Positions 15,730-25,433 of a stretch of DNA of 64,000 bases are shown here, one piece after another; position 1 is the first letter of the stretch; every line of letters starts with the position of its first letter. The stretch comes from Alistipes sp. (lineage in GTDB: Bacteria > Bacteroidota > Bacteroidia > Bacteroidales > Rikenellaceae): positions 248,001 to 312,000 of the forward strand of contig JAFQHI010000025.1 of the NCBI GenBank assembly GCA_017398045.1, read 5' to 3'. The translations under genes and the position numbers were made by a program. The notes under the pieces are model-generated. The model was not told the origin of the DNA, ran no database searches, and saw only the letters and a program-made list of their open reading frames with translations.

Positions 15730-16461
15730 ATGTTGAGTCTTATTTATTGGCTGTGGATTTTACTCTCCTGCCTGGTAATTACGCTGTTATCGGCCATTGC
15801 CTGGGTCGTATGCTACCCCTTCGATAAACGTCGCACGGTGGTGCATGCCTTGTCGCGTTGCCTCGTGTGGTGCATCCATGGCGTGCCATTCATGACGCGC
15901 CATCGTATTCGTGGCTTGGAGAAGTTGGACCCGAACAAGGCTTACGTCATCATGTCGAACCACAACTCGATGTTCGACATTACCTCGATGTACTACCTGC
16001 CGCTCAACTTCCGCTGGGTGACGAAGCGCGAGGTGATGAAGACCCCCTTCTTCGGTCAGCTGATTTTTATGCATGGCGATATCATGATTAACCGCGGTCG
16101 TGCCGCCCAGGCGATGGAGCAGATGCTCCGCGAGGGCAAGATGTGGCTCGACAGAGGTGTCTCGGTGGCCGTCTTTCCCGAGGGTACGCGCTCGAAGACG
16201 GGCGAGATGGGTCGCTTTAAGGTGGGCGGCTTTATGATGGCCAAGGAGCTTGGGGCGACGATTCTGCCGGTCGTGATGGATGGTACGAACCGCGTCGTGA
16301 AGCCCAAATCGTTCCTCTTCAATTGGCGTGACCGCGTAACGGTGCAGGTCATGGAGCCGATTCCGGCCGAGGAGGTTCGCTCGACCGATACACGCGAATT
16401 GATGGAAAAGGTCGAAAAGCAAATCCGCGAAGAGCTGGCAGCGATTCGTGCAGCACGCTAA
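15730..16461 (+). CDS. plsC: 1-acyl-sn-glycerol-3-phosphate acyltransferase
   Basis: A 243-residue membrane-bound acyltransferase that makes phosphatidic acid by adding the second acyl chain to lysophosphatidic acid. An N-terminal membrane helix (about 3-28) precedes the catalytic motif NHNSMFD, with His78 and Asp83 of HX4D. The substrate-binding block FPEGTRS is at 149-155, and GATILPVVMDGTNRV corresponds to block IV. The ATG at 15730 is chosen because it places the membrane helix directly at the N-terminus; a GTG at 15694 would add 12 hydrophilic residues (MGEKEEPKTKID). parE follows after 44 bp. Confidence 0.93.
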   Translation: MLSLIYWLWILLSCLVITLLSAIAWVVCYPFDKRRTVVHALSRCLVWCIHGVPFMTRHRIRGLEKLDPNKAYVIMSNHNSMFDITSMYYLPLNFRWVTKREVMKTPFFGQLIFMHGDIMINRGRAAQAMEQMLREGKMWLDRGVSVAVFPEGTRSKTGEMGRFKVGGFMMAKELGATILPVVMDGTNRVVKPKSFLFNWRDRVTVQVMEPIPAEEVRSTDTRELMEKVEKQIREELAAIRAAR

Positions 16462-16465
16462 TCAA

Positions 16466-16500
16466 CCATTTTGAATTTTGAATTCTAAATTTTGAATTTG
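16466..16500. repeat. AT-rich intergenic microrepeat between plsC and parE
   Basis: CATTTTGAATTTTGAATTC followed by TAAATTTTGAATTTG, an imperfect palindrome of TTTTGAATT units that starts soon after the plsC stop. Confidence 0.65.
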
Positions 16501-16505
16501 TTATA

Positions 16506-18383
16506 GTGGCAGATTTACTCAATACAACCCAGAACTACGGCGATGATGCGATTATAACCCTCACGCCGCGTGAACATGTCCGCCTGCGCCCCGGTATGTA
16601 TATCGGCAAGCTGGGCGATGGTACGCAATCCGATGACGGTATCTATGTCCTGATTAAGGAGGTCACCGACAACTCGATTGACGAGTTTATGAACGGCAAC
16701 GGTCGCCAAATCGAGATTACGATTGAGGATAAGACCGTGACGGTACGCGACTATGGCCGAGGTATTCCGCTCGGCTCGCTCTCGGCAGCCGTGAGCGTCA
16801 TGAATACGGGCGGTAAGTACGACGACGACGAGGAGAACGCCGCCTTCAAAAAGACGGTGGGCCTGAACGGTGTCGGTGTGAAGGCCGTGAACTACCTCTC
16901 GAGTGACTTTATGGCCCGCTCGGTGCGCGAAGGGGTCGCCCATACGGTCTATTTCAAGCAGGGCTTGGAGCAGTCCGACAAGTGGGAGGAGGGTGTCGAT
17001 GAGAAGGACGGTACGCTGATTCGCTTTACGGTCGATGAGGAGGTGTTCGGTCCCTACAGCTACAACCTGGAGTATGTCGAGCAGTTGGTGCGCAACTACA
17101 CCTACCTGAACAAGGGACTCACGGTGAAGCTCAACGGGCAGTCCTACATCTCGAAAAACGGTCTGCTGGATTTGCTCAACGAGAATATGTCCGAGGAGCC
17201 GCTCTATGCGCCGATTCACCTTGCGAGCGAGGATATCGAGGTGGCCATAACCCACGGTTCGGGCTATGGCGAGAACTATTACTCGTTCGTCAACGGCCAA
17301 TATACCTCGCAGGGCGGTACGCACCAGGCGGCCTTCCGCGAGGCGATTGCCAAGACCCTCAAAGAGTTCTACCACAAGGATTACGACCCGTCGGATATCC
17401 GCACCTCGATTGTGGCGGCCATTTCGCTGAAGGTGTCGTCACCGATTTTCGAGTCGCAGACCAAGACCAAGCTCGGTTCGCGCGATATGTCGAAGTCGGG
17501 ACCCTCGGTGCGCAACTTTGTGGTCGATTTCCTCTCGAAGCACCTCGACGACTATCTGCATAAGAATCCCGAAGCGGCCCAGGCCATCCAGAAAAAGATT
17601 GTTGATAACGAGAAGGAGCGTAAAGCCATCTCGGGTGTGCAGAAGAAGGCACGCGAGACGGCCAAGAAGGTGTCGCTCAACAATAAGAAGTTGCGCGACT
17701 GCAAGGTGCATCGTGGCGACAAGAACGAGTTGGCCGACAAGACGATGATTTTCATCACGGAGGGACTTTCGGCTTCGTCGTCGGTCACCAAGTGCCGTGA
17801 TGCCTATACGCAGGCGGTCTTCTCGTTGCGCGGTAAGCCGCTCAACTGCTACGGCCTGACGAAGAAGGTGGTCTATATGAACGAGGAGTTTAACCTCCTG
17901 CAAGCGGCTCTGAACATCGAAGAGGATGTCGATAACCTGCGCTACGAGAAGGTGATTGTGGCTACGGATGCCGATGTGGACGGTATGCACATCCGTCTTT
18001 TGATTACCTCCTTCTTCCTGCAATTCTTTCCCGAGGTGATTCGTCGTGGCCACCTCTACATCCTGCAAACGCCTTTGTTCCGTGTCCGCAACAAGAAGGA
18101 GACCCACTACTGCTATTCGGAGGAGGAGCGTCAGGCAGCGGTCAAGAAGTGCGGCTCGACGGCCGAGATTACCCGCTTCAAAGGTCTGGGTGAGATTTCC
18201 GACTCGGAGTTCAAGCACTTCATCGGTGAGACGATGCGTCTGGATAGAGTCCGCATCACGAAGGATGACCCGATTCACGACCTGCTGGAGTTCTACATGG
18301 GTAAAAACACCTTTGAACGCCAAGGATTCATCATCAATAACCTGCGCATCGAGGAGGACCTCGTGGAAGCCGATTTGAATTAA
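16506..18383 (+). CDS. parE: DNA topoisomerase IV subunit B
   Basis: A 625-residue ATPase subunit of a type IIA topoisomerase that decatenates chromosomes. The GHKL ATPase motifs are EVTDN (52-56), DYGRGIP (82-88) and GLNGVGVKA (119-127). The transducer follows, then the TOPRIM domain with the acidic residues of TEGLSA (Glu419) and the TDADVDG triad (Asp488, 490, 492). The C-terminus lies soon after the TOPRIM domain. The start is GTG at 16506; no closer ATG keeps the conserved N-terminus. parC begins 6 bp after the stop, which supports topoisomerase IV over gyrase for this pair; gyrA is separate at 26.5 kb. Confidence 0.95.
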   Translation: MADLLNTTQNYGDDAIITLTPREHVRLRPGMYIGKLGDGTQSDDGIYVLIKEVTDNSIDEFMNGNGRQIEITIEDKTVTVRDYGRGIPLGSLSAAVSVMNTGGKYDDDEENAAFKKTVGLNGVGVKAVNYLSSDFMARSVREGVAHTVYFKQGLEQSDKWEEGVDEKDGTLIRFTVDEEVFGPYSYNLEYVEQLVRNYTYLNKGLTVKLNGQSYISKNGLLDLLNENMSEEPLYAPIHLASEDIEVAITHGSGYGENYYSFVNGQYTSQGGTHQAAFREAIAKTLKEFYHKDYDPSDIRTSIVAAISLKVSSPIFESQTKTKLGSRDMSKSGPSVRNFVVDFLSKHLDDYLHKNPEAAQAIQKKIVDNEKERKAISGVQKKARETAKKVSLNNKKLRDCKVHRGDKNELADKTMIFITEGLSASSSVTKCRDAYTQAVFSLRGKPLNCYGLTKKVVYMNEEFNLLQAALNIEEDVDNLRYEKVIVATDADVDGMHIRLLITSFFLQFFPEVIRRGHLYILQTPLFRVRNKKETHYCYSEEERQAAVKKCGSTAEITRFKGLGEISDSEFKHFIGETMRLDRVRITKDDPIHDLLEFYMGKNTFERQGFIINNLRIEEDLVEADLN

Positions 18384-18389
18384 ACGACT

Positions 18390-21185
18390 ATGGCAAAAGA
18401 GAAAGAGATAATCGAGCAGGAGGAGCTGCTCGAGGGTGCAGCTGAAGTTCCGCAGGTCGAGGCCGAGGAGGCGGAGGCCCCCGCGACGGTGTCGGCCAAG
18501 GCGGCCAAATTCGACCGCCTGATGCAGGACGAGAGCGGTGTGCGCCGTCTGACGGGTATGTACAAGAATTGGTTCTTGGATTATGCCTCGTATGTGATTC
18601 TGGAGCGTGCCGTTCCCCACATCGAGGATGGTTTGAAGCCCGTGCAGCGTCGTATTCTGCACGCAATGCGCCTCATGGAGGATGGCCGCTATAACAAGGT
18701 GGCCAACATCGTGGGTCAGACGATGGCCTACCACCCGCACGGTGACGCCTCGATTGAGTCGGCCTTGGTGACGATGGGCCAGAAAGACCTGCTCATCGAC
18801 TGCCAGGGTTCGTGGGGTAACATCCTCACGGGTGACGATGCGGCGGCGGCCCGTTATATCGAGGCGCGTCTGTCGAAATTCGCCCTCGATGTGGTCTTCA
18901 ACAAGAAGACGACCGAGTGGATGATGGCCTACGACGGTCGTAAGGAGGAGCCGGTGACCCTGCCCGTGAAGTTCCCGCTGCTGTTGGCGCAGGGTACTGA
19001 GGGTATTGCCGTGGGTTTGGCTTCGAAGATTCTGCCCCACAACTTTGTGGAGTTGATTCATGCCTGCATCGCCCATCTTCAGGGACGCGATTTTCAGCTC
19101 TATCCCGACTTCCCGACGGGCGGTTTGGCCGATGTGAGCCGCTATAACGATGGTCTGCGCGGTGGTGCCGTACGTGTTCGCGCCCGCATCTCGAAGATTG
19201 ACAAGCGTACGCTGGCCATCACCGAGATTCCCTTCACGACCACATCGGAATCCATCAAGGAGTCGATTATCAAGGCCAACGAGCGCGGCAAGATTAAGAT
19301 TCGCAAGGTCGATGACCTGACGGCCGACAAGGTGGAGATTGTGATTCAGGTGGCCCCCGACGAGTCGTCGGATAAGACGATTGATGCCCTCTATGCTTTT
19401 ACCGACTGCGAGGTGTCGATTTCGCCCAACGCCTGCGTGATTTGGGACGAAAAGCCCCATTTCCTCGGTGTGAGCGAGATTCTGCGTCGCTCGGCCGACC
19501 ATACGCGCCATTTGCTGGGCCGCGAGTTGGAGATTAAACTCGAGGAGTTGAATGCCGCCTGGCATACCGCTTCGTTGGAGCGCATCTTCATCGAGAACAA
19601 GCTCTACCAACTCATCGAGGGTTGCCGCACCCGTGAGGCCGCTTATGAGGCGGTGGATAAGGGGTTGGAACCCTTCAAGAAGCTCCTGCGTCGGGAGGTG
19701 ACGCTCGAAGATGTGCAACACCTCACGGAGTTGAAGTTTATCCGCATTTCGCGTTACGATTCGGAGAAGGCCGACAACGAGATTAAGCAGATTGAGCAGG
19801 ATATCAAAGAGACGAAATACCACTTGGCGCACCTCACGGAGTATGCCGTGGCCTACTACGAGCGTATTCTGGAGAAGTACGGCAAGGGACGTGAGCGTAA
19901 GACCGAGTTGAGAACCTTCGACCAGATTGAGGCTACGAAGGTGGCCGTGACCAATGCCAAACTCTATGTGGACCGCGCCGAGGGCTTCTTCGGTACGGGC
20001 AAGTCGATGAAGGAGAAGGAGTTCGTTTGCGACTGCTCGGATATCGACGATGTGATTGTCTTCACGAAGGATGGCCGCTATGTGATTACGAAGGTCTCGG
20101 AGAAGGCCTTCTTCGAGAAGAACATCTACTACATCGGCGTCTTCAAGCGTGGCGACGAGCGTACGATTTACAACGTGCTGTACCGCGATGGTAAGAATGG
20201 CCCGATTATGATGAAGCGTTGCGCCATCAAGGCCATCACGCGCGATAAGTGCTACGATATGACGAAGGGTACGCCCAAGAGCGAGATTATCTATATGTCG
20301 GTCAATCCGAACGGTGAGGCCGAGGTGCTGAAGGTCTATTTCAAGCCCCGTCCGCGCTTGAAGCGTGTGATTGTCGATTTGGACTTTGCTACGCTGGCCA
20401 TCAAGGGTCGCCAAAGTCAGGGTAACCTCTTCTCGCGCTACGGCATCCATAAGATTGTGCTGAAGGAGCGCGGTACCTCGACCTTGGGCGGACAGAATAT
20501 CTGGTACGATGAGGATATTCGTCGCCTCAATGCCGATGGACGCGGTCGCCTGTTGGGCGAGTTCAAGGGGGACGATAAACTGATTGTCTGGACGGCCAAG
20601 AATCAGTTCTACGTGTCGGGTTACGACCTGGGGCAGCACTTCCCCGACGATACGATTCATGTGTCGCGTTTCCGTCCCGAGACGGTCTATGCCGTGGCCT
20701 ACTACGACAACGAGCAGCAGTACTACTACCTGAAGCGTTTCTCGGTGAAGCTCTCGGAGAAGTTGCAACCGTTCCTCGACGAGGGGTCGCGCTTTATCGC
20801 CCTGACCGAGTGCGAGGGTGCCGAGGTGGAGCTGACCTATCAGGGTGCGCACGAGCATCGTCCCGCCGACCGCCTCGATGTCGATTCGTTTGTGGGTGTG
20901 AAGAGTCCCCAGGCCAAGGGTAAACGCCTCTCGACCTTCGATGTGGCCACGGTGCAGTTTATCGAGCCGGAGCAACCCGAACAGCCCGAGGAACCGAAAG
21001 AGGAGCCGGAGGAGCCGATGACGGAGGAGCCGATGACGGAGGAGGTGACCTTTGAACCGGAGGAGGAGGTTGTGGACCTCACCCCCGTAGAGCCGATTGC
21101 CCCGACCGGTGTGCCGCTCGAGATTGAGCGGGCGAAGGGTGACGAAGAGGAGTTGGTCGAGGAGCCGCAGTTGAACCTCTTTTAA
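18390..21185 (+). CDS. parC: DNA topoisomerase IV subunit A
   Basis: A 931-residue breakage-reunion subunit. The region around the catalytic tyrosine reads AARYIEARLS (Tyr156). The quinolone-determining segment is HPHGDASIES, with Ala120 where E. coli ParC has Ser80. The C-terminal part holds degenerate beta-pinwheel blades. A long acidic, Pro/Glu-rich tail (EPEQPEQPEEPKEEPEEP and beyond, about 850-931) and an acidic N-terminal extension of about 50 residues are lineage-specific additions. It is translated from the same transcript as parE (6-bp gap), and aroK follows after 3 bp. Confidence 0.95.
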   Translation: MAKEKEIIEQEELLEGAAEVPQVEAEEAEAPATVSAKAAKFDRLMQDESGVRRLTGMYKNWFLDYASYVILERAVPHIEDGLKPVQRRILHAMRLMEDGRYNKVANIVGQTMAYHPHGDASIESALVTMGQKDLLIDCQGSWGNILTGDDAAAARYIEARLSKFALDVVFNKKTTEWMMAYDGRKEEPVTLPVKFPLLLAQGTEGIAVGLASKILPHNFVELIHACIAHLQGRDFQLYPDFPTGGLADVSRYNDGLRGGAVRVRARISKIDKRTLAITEIPFTTTSESIKESIIKANERGKIKIRKVDDLTADKVEIVIQVAPDESSDKTIDALYAFTDCEVSISPNACVIWDEKPHFLGVSEILRRSADHTRHLLGRELEIKLEELNAAWHTASLERIFIENKLYQLIEGCRTREAAYEAVDKGLEPFKKLLRREVTLEDVQHLTELKFIRISRYDSEKADNEIKQIEQDIKETKYHLAHLTEYAVAYYERILEKYGKGRERKTELRTFDQIEATKVAVTNAKLYVDRAEGFFGTGKSMKEKEFVCDCSDIDDVIVFTKDGRYVITKVSEKAFFEKNIYYIGVFKRGDERTIYNVLYRDGKNGPIMMKRCAIKAITRDKCYDMTKGTPKSEIIYMSVNPNGEAEVLKVYFKPRPRLKRVIVDLDFATLAIKGRQSQGNLFSRYGIHKIVLKERGTSTLGGQNIWYDEDIRRLNADGRGRLLGEFKGDDKLIVWTAKNQFYVSGYDLGQHFPDDTIHVSRFRPETVYAVAYYDNEQQYYYLKRFSVKLSEKLQPFLDEGSRFIALTECEGAEVELTYQGAHEHRPADRLDVDSFVGVKSPQAKGKRLSTFDVATVQFIEPEQPEQPEEPKEEPEEPMTEEPMTEEVTFEPEEEVVDLTPVEPIAPTGVPLEIERAKGDEEELVEEPQLNLF

Positions 21186-21188
21186 CCG

Positions 21189-21713
21189 ATGAGTGAAGGG
21201 ATGAAACCGCTCTTTTTGGTCGGTTATATGGGGTGCGGAAAGAGTACCATCGGGCGCAAACTCGCACGCGCCCTGCACCGCTCGTTTGTCGATACCGACC
21301 AGCGGGTCGAGGAGCAGGAGGGCGCAGCCGTCTTTGATATCTTTCGCTACGAGGGCGAGGAGCGTTTCCGCGAAATCGAGCGCGAGGTGTTGGAGCGTGT
21401 GATAGGCGAGGGAGAGGCCTCGGTTGTCTCGACCGGTGGCGGACTGCCTGCCTGGAGGGATAATATGGAGCGCATGAACGAGGTGGGACGCACGGTCTAT
21501 CTCAAGCGGTCGGCCGAGAATATCGCCTCGCGTTTAAGCCCCTACGGACGACAGAAACGACCCCGCCTGCGCGGACTGAACGACGAAGAGTTGGTGCTTT
21601 TCATGCGGGAAGATATGGCTCGCCGTGACCCTTATTACAGCCGAGCCTCGCAGGTGGTGGCCTGTGAAGGCAAGAGCGACGAAGAGATAATAAGAGAAAT
21701 CATAGATTTCTAA
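21189..21713 (+). CDS. aroK: Shikimate kinase
   Basis: A 174-residue cytoplasmic kinase that phosphorylates shikimate at the 3-hydroxyl using ATP, the fifth step of the chorismate pathway. The P-loop is GYMGCGKST (12-20). The shikimate-binding Asp lies in FVDTDQRVEE, the Gly-rich motif is STGGGLP, and the lid Arg is in RPRLRGL. Length is typical. It starts 3 bp after the parC stop, in the same operon, a pairing of location rather than pathway. Confidence 0.95.
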   Translation: MSEGMKPLFLVGYMGCGKSTIGRKLARALHRSFVDTDQRVEEQEGAAVFDIFRYEGEERFREIEREVLERVIGEGEASVVSTGGGLPAWRDNMERMNEVGRTVYLKRSAENIASRLSPYGRQKRPRLRGLNDEELVLFMREDMARRDPYYSRASQVVACEGKSDEEIIREIIDF

Positions 21714-21760
21714 TTAAGAATTTAGAATTTAGAATTTAGAATTTAGAATTTAGAATTAAT
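21711..21760. repeat. Tandem 7-bp AT-rich repeat (AGAATTT)
   Basis: Five tandem copies of AGAATTT begin right after the aroK stop and end in AGAATTAATC. This is the longest AT microrepeat of the window. Confidence 0.85.
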
Positions 21761-21763
21761 CTC

Positions 21764-21805
21764 TTATCAACCTTTATCAACCTTTAGTAACCTTTAATCT
21801 CCTTT
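21764..21805. repeat. Pyrimidine-arm repeat, copy 4 (single arm)
   Basis: Tandem 10-bp units CCTTTATCAA, CCTTTAGTAA, CCTTTAATCT lead straight into the ATG of murI. Only the pyrimidine arm is present. Confidence 0.75.
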
Positions 21806-22582
21806 ATGAAAACCAACGCACCCATAGGTATCTACGATTCGGGAATGGGCGGTCTGACTGTTCGTCAGGCGGTGTGTCGTCTGCTGCCCGAAGAGTCGGT
21901 CATCTACCTCGGTGACGGCAAGAACTGCCCCTACGGTTCGCGCACGGTGGAGGAGATTCGCCAGCTCTCTATCGAAGCGGTGGAGTATCTGCGTAGTCTG
22001 GGGTGCAAATTGGTGGTGGTGGCCTGCAATACGGCTACCGCGGCAGCCATTGACCACCTTCGGGCGACCTATCCCACGATGCCGATTGTGGGGATGGAGC
22101 CGGCCGTGAAACCTGCCTGTCTCCATACGAAGAGTCGGGTGGTGGGGGTGTTGGCCACCGAACGGTCGCTCGACGGAGAGCTGTTTCGACGCACGGCAGC
22201 CAAGTATGGAGCCGACATCGAGGTGCTGACCACGGCCGGAAAGGGCTTCGTAGAGCTGGTCGAGGCGGATAAGGAGAGGACTTCGGAGGCGGTGGAGACG
22301 GTGCGTCGCGCCATCCGCCCGATGCTTGAGCGGGGTGCCGACCAAATCGTGTTGGGTTGCACCCACTATCCCTTCCTGCTGCCGGCCTTGGAGGAGGCGG
22401 CTGCGGGCTTTGAGGTGACCTTTGTGGACCCCTCGGAGGCGGTGGCCAGGCGCGTCAGACAACTCCTCGATGAAAACGGCCTGCGTGCCGAGACGGGTCA
22501 TCGACCCACATACCGATTTGAAACTTTTGCCGACGAGAGCTATCGTCAGCGACTCGAACAAAAGGCCGTTGATACGAAATAG
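21806..22582 (+). CDS. murI: Glutamate racemase
   Basis: A 258-residue cofactor-independent racemase that makes D-glutamate for peptidoglycan. The two catalytic cysteines sit in VVACNTATA (Cys74) and VLGCTHYPF (Cys185); the substrate Asp-Ser pair is in IYDSGMGGLTV (Asp11, Ser12). Length is normal. The ATG lies directly after a pyrimidine-rich repeat. ftsK begins 36 bp downstream on the same strand. Confidence 0.96.
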   Translation: MKTNAPIGIYDSGMGGLTVRQAVCRLLPEESVIYLGDGKNCPYGSRTVEEIRQLSIEAVEYLRSLGCKLVVVACNTATAAAIDHLRATYPTMPIVGMEPAVKPACLHTKSRVVGVLATERSLDGELFRRTAAKYGADIEVLTTAGKGFVELVEADKERTSEAVETVRRAIRPMLERGADQIVLGCTHYPFLLPALEEAAAGFEVTFVDPSEAVARRVRQLLDENGLRAETGHRPTYRFETFADESYRQRLEQKAVDTK

Positions 22583-22618
22583 CTTCGCGTGCGCGTTATA
22601 TTATTAAGTAAGCAAATT

Positions 22619-25339
22619 ATGGCAACAACCAATAAAAAAGCCTCAAACGGCCGTCAGCGAGTGACCCGTTCCGACAGCGAAAGCGCACGTTGGATTTCGG
22701 GGCTTGTGATTATCTTTATAGCCCTGTTTATGGCCGCCTCGGTCCTCTTCTCCTACTTCTGTTGGGAGGGCGACCAGAGTGGTTTGCAACTCTCGACCGA
22801 GGAGCGTGAAACGCTGGGTGTTACGCCCGAGAATATGTGCGGCTGGCTGGGCGCACGGGTCGGTATGTGGCTGGTGGACCAATCGTTCGGTCTCTTTGGT
22901 CTGCTACTGCCCATTATCGTATTGCTGCTCGGTGTGCGGGTGATTCGCAAACGCCCCCTGCTGGTGAACCACCTCGCTTTGTCGTTGGTGTTGGTCATGT
23001 TGCTCGGGTCGCTCACGCTCGGCTTTGCTTTTGGGTCGAAGTGGAGCCTTTGTGCCTCGACCGGATGGGGTGGAGCCTTCGGTATTGAGGTGGCCAAACT
23101 GCTCCACGGCCATATCGGTGGCTTCGGTACGGTGATTTTGCTCTTGGGCGGTTGGATTTTGACCGGTGTCTTTATCAATCGCAACTTTATCAATATGGTG
23201 AACGATGCCACTACCGTCCTGGTCGATAAGGGCGGTCAGGTGGTGGACCTGTTGCGCCACCGCGACGAGGCGAACGAACAACTTCAGGAAACGATTGAGG
23301 AGGAGACTGACGATGAGCCGATTGCACCGAAACGGGTGGCAACAAAACCGGCACCCCGACCGGTTGTGGAGCCGGCTCCCGAACCGCAACCCGAGCAGCA
23401 ACCCGAGATGCGCGTTTCGCAGCCCGAATCGCGTCCTACGTTGCAGGAGGCCGTGAAACGTGAGCTGACGGAGGAGAACCCCTTCGAGGTGGTCGATTTG
23501 TCGCAGAAAAAGGCCGAACAACGGGTCGTGATGGGTGCAGGCGGTCTGGTGGAGTTGGAGCGTCCGAGGGTGATAAAAGATGGCCCCTTCGAGGAGATTG
23601 ATTTGTCGCCCCGCGTAGAGACGCCCCCCGTCGAGGAGCCGAAGCCCGTTGTTGAGGTGCCTACGGAGGGTTTCGAGTTAATCGAGGAGCCGAAGCAACC
23701 CGCTATTCAACCTGCCGTTCAGCCCGCGCAACAGCCCGCAACGCCGGCTGTCGAGAGCGAGGGACTTGTGGTGGTGGTCCGCGAACCGAAAGAGGAGGAG
23801 GCGGCCAAGCAGGTCTCCGAGTTGTACGACCCCACGAAGGACCTGTTGAACTACAAAAAGCCCCCCTTCGCGCTGTTGGAGGACTACCAGTCCGATTCCG
23901 AGGTGTCGGAGGATGAGATTTTCGAGAATAAGTGCAAAATCGAGGATACGCTCAAGACCTTCGGTATTCCGATTCAGAAGATTAAGGCCACGGTAGGCCC
24001 GACGGTAACCCTCTATGAAATCGTACAGGCGCAGGGTGTGAAGATTGCCAAGATTCAGGGCCTCGAGCAGGATATTGCCCAGAGTCTGAAGGCTTCGGGT
24101 ATCCGTATCATCGCCCCCATTCCGGGCAAGGGTACGATTGGTATCGAGGTGCCGAATCGCAACAAGCGCATCGTCTCGATGTACTCAGCCATCCGCTCAA
24201 AGCGTTTCCACGAAACGAAGGCCGAGTTGCCCGTAGTTATCGGTCGCACGATTCAGAACGAAAACTACGTCTTCGACCTGGCCAAGATGCCCCACTTGTT
24301 GGTGGCCGGTTCGACCGGTACGGGTAAGTCGGTGGGTCTGAATGCAATTATCACCTCGCTTTTGTATCGCAAGCACCCCTCGGAGTTGAAATTGGTGATG
24401 ATTGACCCCAAGATGGTCGAGTTCTCGCTCTACGGGAAATTGGAGCGTCACTTCCTGGCCAAGATGGAGTCCGAAGATAAGGTGATTATCACCGACCCGA
24501 TGAAGGCGGTCTATACGCTCAATTCGCTCTGTACGGAGATGGAGAGCCGTCTGGAGTTGTTGAGCCAGGCCGGTACGCGCAACATCGTGGAGTATAACCA
24601 GAAATTTACGGCTCGCAGACTGAACCCCGAGAAGGGACACCGCTTCCTGCCCTATGTGGTGGTCGTGATTGATGAGTTTGCCGACCTGATTATGATGGCC
24701 AAGGAGGTGGAGCGTCCCGTGATGCGTTTGGCGCAGAAGGCCCGTGCCGTGGGTATTCACCTGATTGTCGCCACGCAGCGTCCCGACGTGAAGGTCATCA
24801 CGGGTGGTATCAAGGCCAACTTCCCCGCCCGCATTGCCTTCCGTGTGATTCAGATGATTGACTCGCGCACGATTCTCGACCGTCCGGGAGCCGAACAGCT
24901 CATCGGTCGCGGTGATATGCTCTTCTCGCTCAATGGCGATGTGACCCGTGTGCAGTGTGCGCTGGTCGAAACCGAGGAGGTAGAACGCATCGTGGACCAC
25001 ATCTCGAAACAGCAGGGCTACACCTCGGCCTACCTCCTGCCCGACTTTGTACCGGAAGGGGGCGAGGGTGCGATGGGTAGCGAGGAGCAGGATATGGCCC
25101 CCAAGAAGTATGACTCGCTCTTTGCCGAGATTGCCCGCGATGCGGTGATGAACGGCTCGATATCGACCTCGATGATTCAGCGCAATTATGAGGTGGGCTT
25201 CAACCGTGCGGGACGCATCATGATGCAGTTGGAACGCGCCGGTATTGTGGGGCGTGCGCAGGGTGCCAAACCGCGCGATGTGCTGTTCCACGACTCGCCC
25301 TCGCTCGAGGCGAAGTTGCAGGAGCTGGGGCTGTTTTAG
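22619..25339 (+). CDS. ftsK: DNA translocase FtsK
   Basis: A 906-residue septal DNA pump that segregates chromosome termini. The N-terminus has four or five membrane helices (about 18-190). A Pro/Glu-rich linker follows (about 205-400) with repeats such as EPAPEPQPEQQPE. Then come the alpha/beta motor with Walker A GSTGTGKS (564-571), Walker B in VVVIDEFADLI, and the ATQRPDVKVITGGIKANFPARI signature. The C-terminal winged-helix gamma domain (SISTSMIQRNYEVGFNRAGRIM) reads the orienting DNA sequence. The ATG at 22619 is preferred over the in-frame GTG at 22587-22589 region, since it gives the polar start MATTNKKASNGRQ. lolA follows after about 94 bp, a common Bacteroidetes order. Confidence 0.95.
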   Translation: MATTNKKASNGRQRVTRSDSESARWISGLVIIFIALFMAASVLFSYFCWEGDQSGLQLSTEERETLGVTPENMCGWLGARVGMWLVDQSFGLFGLLLPIIVLLLGVRVIRKRPLLVNHLALSLVLVMLLGSLTLGFAFGSKWSLCASTGWGGAFGIEVAKLLHGHIGGFGTVILLLGGWILTGVFINRNFINMVNDATTVLVDKGGQVVDLLRHRDEANEQLQETIEEETDDEPIAPKRVATKPAPRPVVEPAPEPQPEQQPEMRVSQPESRPTLQEAVKRELTEENPFEVVDLSQKKAEQRVVMGAGGLVELERPRVIKDGPFEEIDLSPRVETPPVEEPKPVVEVPTEGFELIEEPKQPAIQPAVQPAQQPATPAVESEGLVVVVREPKEEEAAKQVSELYDPTKDLLNYKKPPFALLEDYQSDSEVSEDEIFENKCKIEDTLKTFGIPIQKIKATVGPTVTLYEIVQAQGVKIAKIQGLEQDIAQSLKASGIRIIAPIPGKGTIGIEVPNRNKRIVSMYSAIRSKRFHETKAELPVVIGRTIQNENYVFDLAKMPHLLVAGSTGTGKSVGLNAIITSLLYRKHPSELKLVMIDPKMVEFSLYGKLERHFLAKMESEDKVIITDPMKAVYTLNSLCTEMESRLELLSQAGTRNIVEYNQKFTARRLNPEKGHRFLPYVVVVIDEFADLIMMAKEVERPVMRLAQKARAVGIHLIVATQRPDVKVITGGIKANFPARIAFRVIQMIDSRTILDRPGAEQLIGRGDMLFSLNGDVTRVQCALVETEEVERIVDHISKQQGYTSAYLLPDFVPEGGEGAMGSEEQDMAPKKYDSLFAEIARDAVMNGSISTSMIQRNYEVGFNRAGRIMMQLERAGIVGRAQGAKPRDVLFHDSPSLEAKLQELGLF

Positions 25340-25433
25340 AACTAAAGGTAGCTAAAGGAGATTAAAGATTACCAAGGGTTTGCGTTAGTTGCCCTTAATC
25401 CCCTTTAGTAACCTTTCATAATCCTTAAGAAGT
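25340..25433. repeat. Purine-arm/pyrimidine-arm intergenic repeat, copy 5
   Basis: Starting at the ftsK stop: ACTAAAGGTAGCTAAAGGAG with a further purine unit, then pyrimidine units TTGCCCTTAATCCCCTTTAG and CCTTTCATAATCCTTAAG, ending at the lolA ATG. Confidence 0.75.

Noticed and set aside
17439-21278. A 1279-codon minus-strand ORF opposite parE-parC-aroK
   Set aside because: It is fully antisense to three genes with clear catalytic motifs. Its composition (Arg, His, Leu-rich) is what the reverse strand of this codon usage gives, as TTA, CTA and TCA codons are rare in the real genes.
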